Assembly (NCBI GenBank): GCA_027475525.1
Contig: JAMWFC010000116.1
Location: forward strand, 186,001 to 250,000
Origin: Macrolepiota albuminosa
Taxonomy: Eukaryota > Basidiomycota > Agaricomycetes > Agaricales > Agaricaceae
Direction: 5' to 3'
DNA: 64,000 nt
Shown: in pieces, positions 54,901-64,000 of the stretch
How positions within the stretch are numbered: the first letter of the stretch is position 1
How the letters are laid out: the number at the start of each line of letters is the position of its first letter
Notes under the pieces: model-generated
What the model was told of the DNA's origin: nothing
The model's database searches: none
Seen by the model: only the letters and a program-made list of their open reading frames with translations
Program-made: the position numbers and the translations under genes

Positions 54901-56365
54901 TTCTTTAGATGTCAGCTGGCTTACATGCTAACATTTGCTACTATCTGCTGGCATGCTAGTAGACAGCGGACACTTACACATCCCTTTTTACCCTTTCTTC
55001 TCTTTCTCCTCAGTGCTATCCTCTCCACTCTTTATACTACTCTACATACCACTCCTGTCCACCACATGCACACTACTTCTCTCCTCTTCTCTGATCTGAT
55101 GTCTGATGTTTGCTATGTCTATTAGTGTGCCAATAGACACCTTCCCCTTCCTCCTTCTTCTCCCCACCCTCATTCCTCTTCCACCACCTCTTATGCTCCC
55201 TCAAATATCCACACACTTCTTTTCTTTTCTTTCTGCTCTGATGCTGGGCAATGCTAGGGATTGCTAGAAGAAAGCTGACAGATGCTTGTAGATGCTGATA
55301 GATGCTAATAGATATCCAATAGATGCTAAATAGTATACAACAGATGCTAATAGATGCTGATAGATATCAGCAGGTCCCAATAGCTGCTAACAAACCTTGA
55401 TAGATGCCAGTTAATAGCAGCTGATGCCAATGCCTCTTTCAAGCCATAAAAACTCTTTTAAGGAATGTTCTGTCCCTTTTCACCTCTAATTATCCATGTA
55501 GAGACCTGCAGAAATATAGGGGAGCCACTGTTCATTGTGTTATTTGATATTTGATTCTATCTATTGGTAACAGACCTATAGTGAAATGGTTAAATTATCA
55601 GTGCGTTCTATTTCTGGAGGCTTTTCTAAGGCCAGGAGTTTGATTCCCCCCTACAGATATGAAGGACAAAGTGTAGGGTTCCTTGTTTTTTAGTCCAACT
55701 AGCTTCTGTAAGCCTGCATAGATTTGAATAAGTTGATATAAGTCTGCGTAAATGTCAGCATAGGTTTGCAGGGCTTTTTTTGTAGATGTACACTAGCATT
55801 GAAGTTAGAAAAAAGAAGGAAGAGGAGGCATATAGCTTTGAGTTGTTGCAGAGAGAAAGAAAAAGAGAAAAGAAATAGAGAACCTCAAGAAGGGTTTACT
55901 CATGCTATGACATCTGCTAACAAAGGAGGTTTTTACTTGTGAGCTGATGCCTGCTGGTGGCTGCTGATGCACATTGACATCTACTAGTGTCTAATAGTAT
56001 CTACTAAGCCTGCATGCACATGTGTGTGCCTGCTTTTTATCAATTCACTGGACTGTGTCATACAGCACATTGTGACATATCTGTGGCTCTGTATTCTATA
56101 GCACTATAAGAACTACTCTACTATAGTGTAGCAGACTTAGCTAGATATGTATAATATAGCACAAAGTGAGCTCTCATACAATGTATGATATGTACTGTTG
56201 TGATGTCTCTATATAGAAAAATCATTGATTTTATACTGTTCTGATATATAGTCTATGTATAGTACACTATTTATATTTATAGTATACTATCTACAAAGTT
56301 TGATCATATATAGTACAATATATACAACATTCAAATATTTATATTTGTGAGCAAGAAATCATGAT
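54901..56365. other. Decayed, AT-rich stretch; one tRNA-like sequence, no gene
   Basis: Contains repeated TAGATGCTGATAGATGC-like units near 55290-55400 and C/T-rich tracts near 55140-55240. No coding region could be supported. Confidence 0.5.
55566..55660 (+). repeat. tRNA-like sequence (Ser/Leu type), probable SINE head or tRNA pseudogene
   Basis: A-box-like TAGTGAAATGG at 55579-55589 followed by TTAAATTATCAG, and B-box-like GGAGTTTGATTCC at 55635-55647, with a long variable region between. The acceptor stem does not pair convincingly, so a functional tRNA is unlikely. Confidence 0.4.
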
Positions 56366-57000
56366 ATGGAGTTTCTCTCAATCTCAGATCCATGTTTTGT
56401 CTCATCCATGGTTGTCATTGCTGCTGCTGCTTCACTTGTTGCCACTACTACTTTGCCTGTCATTGCTGTCACTATTGCTGCTTTACTCATCTTTGCCATT
56501 GCACAAGCATACATAAAGGTTTTTAAGCTTGGATATATCAAATATTTATATACTCTCTCCAATACTTGCTCAACCTACTGATGAGGAGTTGTGCCAGCAT
56601 TTGCAGGAGGCTCAGGACTATGAGCAACAGATATCTTTACAGTTGCAGTCTACATAGGAAGATCTTCTATAGAAACAGTGTGCTCAAGAGGCCATGCCAG
56701 AAGAGTGAGACATAACAATCTACAACAGATACAGAACATTTAGAGACAGAGACATTGCTTTAGTAGCATGGATAGCTATTGAAGACAAGTTGGCTGTCTT
56801 GTAAACACAGATGAAGCATATTAAGGATTAAGGGTTGGATGGTGCAGCATCTAGGATGTTGAAGATAGAAGAGGTATGGCAGGCGATATAGAAAGTAGAG
56901 GCTGCACAGCCATAGATTTTATAGAGGAGGAACTGGCTATTGAATATGTTAGTGTCAGCACAGAAAGATGTTATGTATAAGTAAGTGGCCCTATGTTCCA
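56366..57000 (+). pseudogene. Degenerate coding remnant with CAG to TAG-type stops
   Basis: A short hydrophobic Ala/Val-rich frame (56366-56581) is followed by a Gln/Glu-rich helical frame (56581-57000) broken by about eight TAG/TAA stops, most of which would be Gln codons if C to T changes are reversed. The composition suggests a former Gag-like or structural protein. No family recognised. Confidence 0.35.
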
Positions 57001-59438
57001 TACTATATTTCTGATAAATCTTCACATATAAAAGGGGTTTGAAAGTACTGACTGTTGTTGAATAGAGGCTTCTTGGTACTTACCCCTCATTTAGCAAGGG
57101 CTGCCCTTGCATATCCTGTTAAAGCTTATGCAGGGAATCAATCAATTGAGTAGTCTACTAGCAGTGTAGCAATTCAGAAATGCAGTGATACCAGAAACTT
57201 GGATAGAGATAGCAGTAGATGCTAGCCAGCCCTTGCCAATATGGAATGAAGTAATTGCAATAGTAGTATTATTCTTGAAAGAAGCAATGACTCTATTCTT
57301 TCTACTGACTCAGTCAAAGCTTGGCACTTCCTCTTGTTCTGCTATGGAGACAACATGTCTATACTTACTTCTTGCAATGAAGCCACACTATACATAATCA
57401 AAGACTTTGCATCCAGGTATTTGCATGCATGATTGAATAGGATTGACCTTAAATTCTATGCCACTCTAAAGTATAGCTCTGAGGATGCTTGACACTTTCT
57501 CTTATCATGCTGAGAGATCAGCACTTCTTCTTCTACCAACTCAGACAAAGATTTATGCTTCCCCTTATCCTGCTATAGATTTGATGCCTTTGCCTTTCTT
57601 CCTCTTGATGAACTTTTAAATAATGCCTCATCTGATTTCTCAGCTTTTAATCTAGATTCACTAGCCAACTGGCTCAGCACCTAGGTTATACCTCACTCAT
57701 GCTTTTTGCTCATGCAAAATGCCCTCCATGCTTGAGCCATAGAATACTGCTTGTGCTAGGCTCAACAGACCACATAAACTGAAGAATCTTTGCATGACTT
57801 TGCCACTAGCATCTCAAACTCACACAGCTCATCTCAATGCAAATTTAACAAGCAATAATGATGATTAGAATGCACAACCAAGCTAGAAAAACACTCACAG
57901 GACCCTTGATCTAACACCACTGAAGTGTAAAAGGGCCATGGTGCCAATTTTGGGCCTCAGCAAATTGCTTCAGCATCATCTTAGCTTAAAAGATCCGCTT
58001 TGCTGCTGGAACCATTTATATCTGACTAATGATAATGCCCAAAAGTTAGTCAGTAGCAGGCACAGTTTATAGCTACCAACTAGAAAATATGCATTGCACA
58101 TGCTAAGTGTGTGTGAGAGTCCTAGGCAGGTTTTAGAGAACAGATCAAAATCAAGTTAAAAGCAAAAAGAAGAAGTGTTGGTAAGGATAGTTAGCAAAAG
58201 AGTTGGTAAAAATAGTGCACTATTGTATAGAGATGCTTAAATAAGAGAAGGAAATGATATGAGTTAGATATGGCAAGAGGTGTGGTAAGAGAACTAAAGG
58301 CTTAGCAATGACTAAGCTGCATGATATCTGTCATAAGTGTAAAGTGCATAGGTTTTGTAAGTGTAATTGCAGCAAGCAAGCTAGAGTTGTTCAGACAGTT
58401 AGCAACTTTGAACTAGGTCAGCATAAAAGAAATCTGAACTGTAGAGTGAACTGAAAAGTGTGAACTTAGTGCCTTGTTTTGTTTTTTTTTCTAACTAGTA
58501 ACAACAGTAAATATTTATAGTAAGAAGAGAGTTCACCATCTCTAAGCAGCTAAGCATTGCCAAGAAGCGATGAACTAGAAATAATATAAGTAAATGCTGT
58601 GCATTAAACAATATAACAAGAAGTTAGCAAGAAAACTGTTTATTTGAGTTGAAAAAGAGCATCAAATGACATTAGGTGCTAGAGTGAAATGCTGAGCTGC
58701 CTGTCATAGAGAAATACTATTATTTCAACTTGTAAGCACTGCTGCTAGCTAGCTATATTATATGCTAACAAAGTGATGCCACTTGTCAATGCTTGCTAAC
58801 AGTATGATGCTAGCTGTTCATCTGTTATTTCAGCTACTGCCAGTGCGATTACTGATTAGATTTATTGCTTGCTATGCATGGCCATCAGATAAGGCTTAAA
58901 CTAGATAAATCAAATGTGCTAAGTTTGAAATAAGTGCAGCAAAATGTTCAGAGCTAATGCCAAGCCTGCCATTGATGCACCCAGTTTTTATAGAGCCTCT
59001 ATTACTGGAACTAAGAGCAGGTCATTTAGTATATGTCAATAAGCTCACAATAAATGCTAGTTAGACCAAGCTGCTTAAATCAGCTATTAACATGCTTCAT
59101 TTCTGATGCCAACATATTCAAGACTGATGTCAATAAACTTGACTGTATAGACCAGGCTACTATCTCTGTATAAGCATGCTGGATAAGTATATTGACAGGC
59201 CAGGAAAATATTTATGCTGCTAGAAAAGATCTGCTATTTGCTGTTTATTTAAATAGTGCTTATAGATTTTTTATTGCTTCTCATAGCATAGCTATGAGGC
59301 AGTAGAGTTATCACTAGATAGAGATAATATAGGCAAGCTGTTAGAAAACTAATTTTTAGACCATGTCCAACTTGACTCTAAGCTTAGTCCAACAATATGC
59401 CTACTATTAGCACATCCAAATGACTGCTTGGCTTATTC
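57001..59438. other. AT-rich region without recognisable gene
   Basis: Short frames only (for example 57185-57397 plus, 70 residues). Codon-like texture with many stops suggests old, mutated repeats. Nothing else could be supported. Confidence 0.5.
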
Positions 59439-59690
59439 TACACTGGCTCAAAAAACTGCCCCAATGTTTGGCCTTTTTGAAAAGATTCACATGGTGTGCA
59501 ACAATTACCTAAGCAAAAAATTGTAGAAATTCACATAACATACAACTGCATCCTGGCTTCATAATGACATATGAATTATGTGATTTGGACAAGAACTCAC
59601 TGATTTATAAATCAAACAAAATATTCAATCATTGGGGCAGTTTTTTGACCCACTCTAATTTACTCTAATTTTCATATCTAGTACTTGTTA
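59439..59690 (-). mobile_element. Truncated Tc1-like element end, reversed
   Basis: Begins after a TA with CACTGGCTCAAAAAACTGCC. About 210 bp later comes the inverted motif GGGGCAGTTTTTTGACCCAC, and then the reversed last codons of the transposase (GTACTT...TATGGC), homologous to 63885-64000. So it is the terminal repeat plus the 3' tip of the transposase gene, not an independent MITE. Confidence 0.7.
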
Positions 59691-61720
59691 TGGCATTTTC
59701 TCATGAGTATTTTTTGCTTTTTAGAAACTAGTACATGATTTTGACTTCTAGCTATATAGCTATGTAAATGAAAAGATGCTTAAGATGTTGGCCTCCTTGC
59801 AAGTATTCACTTTTCTAAAAATAAATAAATAGATAGACAATATATTAGTCATTTAATCTTATTATTATAGCTGTATATTATTCAAATATACAATTGCTGC
59901 ATAGCTATTATATATAAAAAATTGTAGTTGCTTACTATGTATATAAGTTGAATTCTATATTATTATATTCTAAATAAATAATTAAATAAATAAAAATATT
60001 AACTATTTAATCATATTATTGTTGCTATATATTATTTAAATATATGACTAATGCATAACTACTAAATCTATAAAACTATAGTTGCTTGCTATATATATCA
60101 GCTGAATACTATATTATTACATTTTTTCAAGCACAAAAGCATTTCTTGCATAATCAGAACACAAATAATCATTCTGCTGAACTCAAAATTTGCTACTCTA
60201 ACATTTATTGAAAAAGAATAAAATAAAATAAAGCTAAATTGTTGTGATTTTGACCTTTAATTCTTTGATATTATTTTTACCTTCACATATCTTTTGAGTC
60301 AATATTCATTTGTCAATATTGAGTTCAATTTTTCTTAGTCTGTGATTTATAAAGATATTGTATTTATATAATTCATATACATAAGAGTATTGTGCAACAA
60401 TAACCAGCCTTTTATAAAGAAGAATAAATATCTATAAATATAATTGTGTTTAGTAGGCATTGCTAAACTATTTATTTTTATAATTAATTATATAATTGAT
60501 ATTCCTCTAATATAATAACATTTATTATTATATTTACTAAAATAATAATAATAATAAATGATATAGATGGTAGTATATATGGAGACTTAGTACTTAGATT
60601 AAAATATAAAGGCAGTGAGGGAATAACAATATGAGATTGCAGAAATAGGAGAATTTGGTGAAAATATAACAGAACACATTAGATAAAAGTGGCCTAAGAG
60701 ATAGTATCAAAGCCTTTATAAGATATTAGTTGTTAACATTCATGTAATCCAACATTTGTTTTTCAAAATTACTGATACTGACCATTTTGCTGGCCTTCTG
60801 TCTAGTTTCTCTATTGTCTCCATATATTTAGAGCTTTTTTTTTCACTAGCTCATAGTCTTTGCCTTTGAGTAGTTGCTTTTTTTTTCTTAATAACTTGTT
60901 AGTATGATCAATAATCTCTTTATTGTTTATCTGACTGCTCACTAATATAAATGTTTCATTTAGCAGCATTATCAATCTCAAAACTGTTAATATTTTGTAC
61001 TTTTCTCTCCTCAATAGAATAACTGCAAAGAAAATCTAGGCCACAACTATATCAATGAATCAGAAGATCTGTAGTTTGATTCTTTTGAATTTTTGATTTG
61101 TGTGAGCTTCTATATTTTCTAGTTATTGTTTGTATATTTTTATGCTTTGTCTCTATCTAGCATTATCCTTGCCTATGCATACTTGACAACATTGTCTAAT
61201 ATTTTTTTAAATCCACCTCACACAGTATCTTTTTTAAATTAAATGTAACTTTTTTTTTGTCCAAGTCTTTCACTAGTATAAATATTCTATTGTTTGCATA
61301 CAGTATTAGTTTTCTTTATTTGATATTTCTTTCAACTATTCTTTTAGCTCACTTTCTTTAAAATCCTAGTTAAATGCTTTGTATACTGTGCTTTTGCTAC
61401 CACTATAGCATTGTTAAACTGCTAGATACTAAAATTGTCTAATTTTATTGACTATTTGAGGTATTCATATCTCTTGTTGAATTCACTAGATATCTATTAG
61501 TCATTTTCAATATGCATAGCATCATTGAATGCTCATTTTATAGATTTTTTTAGCTTAAATAGGAGCAAATCTATGTCTGATATGACATTATACATTATAA
61601 AGGTTGCTTCTATATTTGTTGCCTTGCCATTCTTGTCTGCTACTATTAGTCTTTATATTTTGTGGCTCTTGTACTGCTAGACAACTACTGTGCTTTCCTA
61701 TTCAGGATTCTTTACAAGAT
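59691..61720. other. Very AT-rich region, simple repeats, no supported gene
   Basis: Contains AT-rich runs and an (AAT)n stretch near 60541-60560. A 67-residue Lys-rich minus frame at 60811-61014 is unrecognised and may be a transposase remnant. Confidence 0.45.
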
Positions 61721-61721
61721 A

Positions 61722-61840
61722 CACTGGCTCAAAAAACTATCCCAATGTTTGGCCTTTTTGGAAAGATTCACATGGTGTGCAACCATTACTTAAGCAAAAA
61801 ATTGTAGAAATTTACATGGCATATATCTGCATCCTCTATG
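61722..61840 (+). repeat. Tc1-like terminal repeat fragment
   Basis: CACTGGCTCAAAAAACTATCCC and the following 100 bp match the start of 59441 and 62128. Confidence 0.65.
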
Positions 61841-62387
61841 TGTGGAAGCAATACATATATCTATATTTTTGTTTCATCTGTAATATATTTTGAAGTTGTG
61901 CTTTCTCCTAATGCTTGTTATACTTGACATGTTGTTCCAAGGTACTTCCTATAGCAGCATCCATTTAAATCATTTTTCATTGATCTAAAAGGCTTTATTC
62001 AGTATGTACTTGCATTGCTTTCATTGTATTCATTGTCTATTTTGTATATATATGCAATGATAAATTAAGTAACAGAATATCTGGTAAGCTGATACTGTCT
62101 TATGTTGCATGGCATCTGTCTATTATACACTGACTTAAAAACTGCCTTAATATTTAGCCTCTTTGAAAAGATTCACATAGTGTGCAACAATTACTTAAGC
62201 AAAAAAATTGTAAAAAAATCACATGACATATCCTGGCTTTATATTGCTGATTAATAAATCAAATAAAATATTAAATTATCAGATGACTTATTTTATTTTT
62301 CATATTTTCTCAACACTTTTTAGTAGTAGAAGAATTTGATATATTCAACTTTAATCAACTATTTTTTTAACATTCTACTACTATCAT

Positions 62388-62896
62388 GTGACTGTAAAAG
62401 CAATATCTGGAGGCTATAGCTCAGTCACAAAGCTGGCAGAGGAAGATCCAAAGTAGATTAGAGTATATACTGACAATATCATAATAACTACTCACCTGGC
62501 AGAGGGAGATCTAAAGAGAACAAGTCTAGGGATTTTCTATGTCAGGTTGGATGCTTCTAGGGCATCTGAAGCATGGAAAACAACTATACAGTACAACAAA
62601 ACCTTAAAAACTCAAAAATTGCCTAAATAAACAAAACTCCAGACTTTGGAAGTCAGAAAGGCAAACTCCAGCTTATATAAGCAGCCTGGAATTGGTACTG
62701 AAGGGCCTGCACTTGTCTAAATAATAGCTAAAGAACCAGAGCACCTTAAAGACTGAGAATAGTACTAACAAATAGTGTTAAGAAAATAGAAACAATAAAA
62801 TGAGAGAATGGCAGAAGAAATAAGGAAATAAATGAAAGAAAGGTGAAGGAATAAGGAGTAAAAGAAGGAAGAAATGAGGAGTCTCCTGACAGTGAC
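62388..62896 (+). mobile_element. Solo LTR-S with target duplication GTGAC, inside the Tc1-like element
   Basis: 62393-62891 is 499 bp, TGTAAAAGCAAT...TCCTGACA. GTGAC flanks it at 62388-62392 and 62892-62896. CpG-poor relative to the 13727 copy. Confidence 0.9.
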
Positions 62897-63905
62897 CTAT
62901 TTCTGCTGCTAATTGCTCTTCTGTTGCTTCTCTCGTCAATGAGGAGTATTCTCAGGATCAAATCCAAGCAAAAACTGGCCTGGAAAAGGGCACTGTAGAG
63001 AGGATCAGCAAAGAACTGGAGAGCAACAAAGAAAACTATCCTAGAGGTTGTTTTTCTAAGCTTACAGCACATGACAAACAGTCTATTATTTGTCAAATTA
63101 CTTCTAGAAAGCTGAATAATGCTGTTCAAGCTACATAGTTCATTAATTTTGTCATGTCCAATTCTGTTAATCCTCAGACAGTTAGAAATGCATTTAAAGA
63201 GGCAGGCTTTTGCTCAGCAACAAAGAAGAAAGTTCCCATGCTCAAGGCTGCTCATTATGCAAACTGGCTCAAGTTTGCTCAGTATCATAAAAACTGGACA
63301 GTAGAAGATTGGAAGAGGGTTTTGTAGAGTGATGAGACAAAGATTAATATAATTGGATCAGATGGAAAGATATATGTAAGGAAAATTCCAGGAGAACCAC
63401 TATCTGACCTCACCACTACACCAACTGTCAAGCATGGAGGAGGAAACAATTTGATGGTATGGAGTTGCATGGGTTGAAATAGAGTAGAGAAGCCCATAAA
63501 AGTTCAGGAGAAGATGCTGCACAATATTGTGAGATTTTGGATGAGGGTGTAGTAAAAAGCTTTGAGAAGTTGGAAATGGAGGAGGAAGGTTAATATTTTC
63601 AGCAGGACAATGACCTAAAACACACCTCCAAACAGGCAACAACCTGGTTTTCTGATAACAACATCATTGTGATATCCTGGCCTGCCCAATCTCCTGACCT
63701 CAATCCCATTGAACACCTCTGGATTTACATCAAGCACAAACTTTTGAAGTATGAGGTACTCTCTAAAGGAGTGCATGAGTTGTGGGAGAGAGTGGTCAAG
63801 GAATGGAATGAAATATCACCAGAGGTATGTCAAAGTCTCATAGAAAGCATTCCTAGAAGGATCAAAGCAGTTATAAAGGCAAATAGAGGCCATACCAAGT
63901 ACTAG
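62897..63905 (+). pseudogene. Tc1-like DD34E transposase
   Basis: Helix-turn-helix-like N-terminal region (about 62930-63060), then the catalytic part: first Asp in SDETKINIIGSDG (about 63332), second Asp in QQDNDLKHTS (about 63602), and Glu in SPDLNPIEHLW (about 63708). There are 34 residues between the second Asp and the Glu, which defines the Tc1 (DD34E) group. Breaks: TAG near 63137, TAG before SDE (normally Trp), TGA after CMG (normally Trp), and frame changes near 63490-63600. Most stops fit G to A changes of TGG. The gene end at 63905 (GHTKY) is intact. Confidence 0.85.
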
Positions 63906-64000
63906 ATATAAAAATTAAAGTAAATTAGAGTAGGTCAAAAAACTGCTCCAATGATTGAATATTTTGTTTGATTTATTAATCAGCAAGTTCTTGTTTAAAT

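Larger units (their letters stand above)
62128..64000 (+). mobile_element. Tc1/mariner-like element with long terminal repeats (right end beyond window)
   Basis: The left terminal repeat starts at 62128 (CACTGACTTAAAAACTGCC, after TA). A solo LTR-S is inserted at 62393-62891. The transposase gene ends at 63905, and the right terminal repeat starts near 63925 (GGTCAAAAAACTGCTCC) but leaves the window. The related copy at 59441 shows that the repeat is about 210 bp. Tc1-like elements move by cut and paste into TA sites. Confidence 0.75.

Noticed and set aside
56366..56581. Small Ala/Val-rich membrane protein gene
   Set aside because: The frame is short, in decayed sequence, and without homologous context; the translation resembles a chance product of a GCT/GTT-rich repeat.
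59441..59655. Independent MITE
   Set aside because: The flank continues into the last codons of the Tc1-like transposase, so this is a truncated element end.
1..64000. CRISPR arrays, rRNA genes, bacterial operons
   Set aside because: No regularly spaced short repeats, no rRNA-like sequence and no bacterial gene organisation were seen.

Overview
The window looks like a repeat-dense piece of a filamentous basidiomycete genome, probably an Agaricomycete. The reasons are introns of about 50-57 nt with GT...AG ends, a DUF6535-type membrane protein gene, a DIRS-type tyrosine-recombinase retrotransposon, Ty3/Gypsy elements with fungal-type Gag, and a Tad-like reverse transcriptase/RNase H fragment. 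Only one gene looks like an intact, ordinary host gene: the DUF6535-ankyrin gene at 48377-50411 (minus). No rRNA gene, CRISPR array or bacterial-type operon was seen.

Left part (1-24.6 kb). An RNase H-bearing non-LTR retrotransposon fragment (minus) is split. Its upstream half is at 21427-21907 and its downstream half at 1-1074. Between them sits Gypsy-2 (1075-21426, 234-bp LTRs, target duplication CCTCA). Gypsy-2 itself contains the chromodomain element Gypsy-1 (1106-11766, duplication AGCTT) and a solo LTR of a third family (13727-14225, duplication CTTAC). Removing the insertions rejoins the RNase H reading frame exactly. A truncated second Gypsy-1 copy follows at 21908-24599.

Middle part (24.6-47 kb). 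An inverted pair of LTR-S copies and an AT-rich stretch lead into a decayed DIRS element (about 27.5-46.96 kb). The DIRS element is split by a large Ty3/Gypsy element, Gypsy-3 (29245-43773, 1043-bp LTRs, 4-bp duplication ACGT). Gypsy-3 carries gag and pol on the plus strand, a reversed solo LTR of its own family near the end of pol (36597-37639, duplication GCGC), and two intron-rich genes on the opposite strand. One of these, antisense gene A, has 8 exons whose junctions all keep frame. It predicts 722 residues with a Zn2Cys6-like cysteine cluster. The element also repeats a palindrome, GGCGCTA-N5-TAGCGCC, in its LTRs, in pol, after pol and inside two introns of gene A. Gypsy-1 also carries an antisense gene with a Zn2Cys6-like cluster. 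I regard this combination as the most interesting content of the window.

Right part (47-64 kb). After the DUF6535-ankyrin gene come a foldback repeat, a large palindrome, a pseudogene with another cysteine cluster, tRNA-like repeats, a CpG-depleted solo LTR of the Gypsy-3 family (53683-54672, duplication CTGC), long AT-rich decayed DNA, and a Tc1-like DD34E element with relatives (62128 to the window end) that contains a solo LTR-S (duplication GTGAC).

One technical caution: five tandem duplications in 21-31 kb all have a period of exactly 77 bp. This suggests unmerged k-mer overlaps at contig joins rather than biology. One of them causes the apparent frameshift in Gypsy-3 gag.
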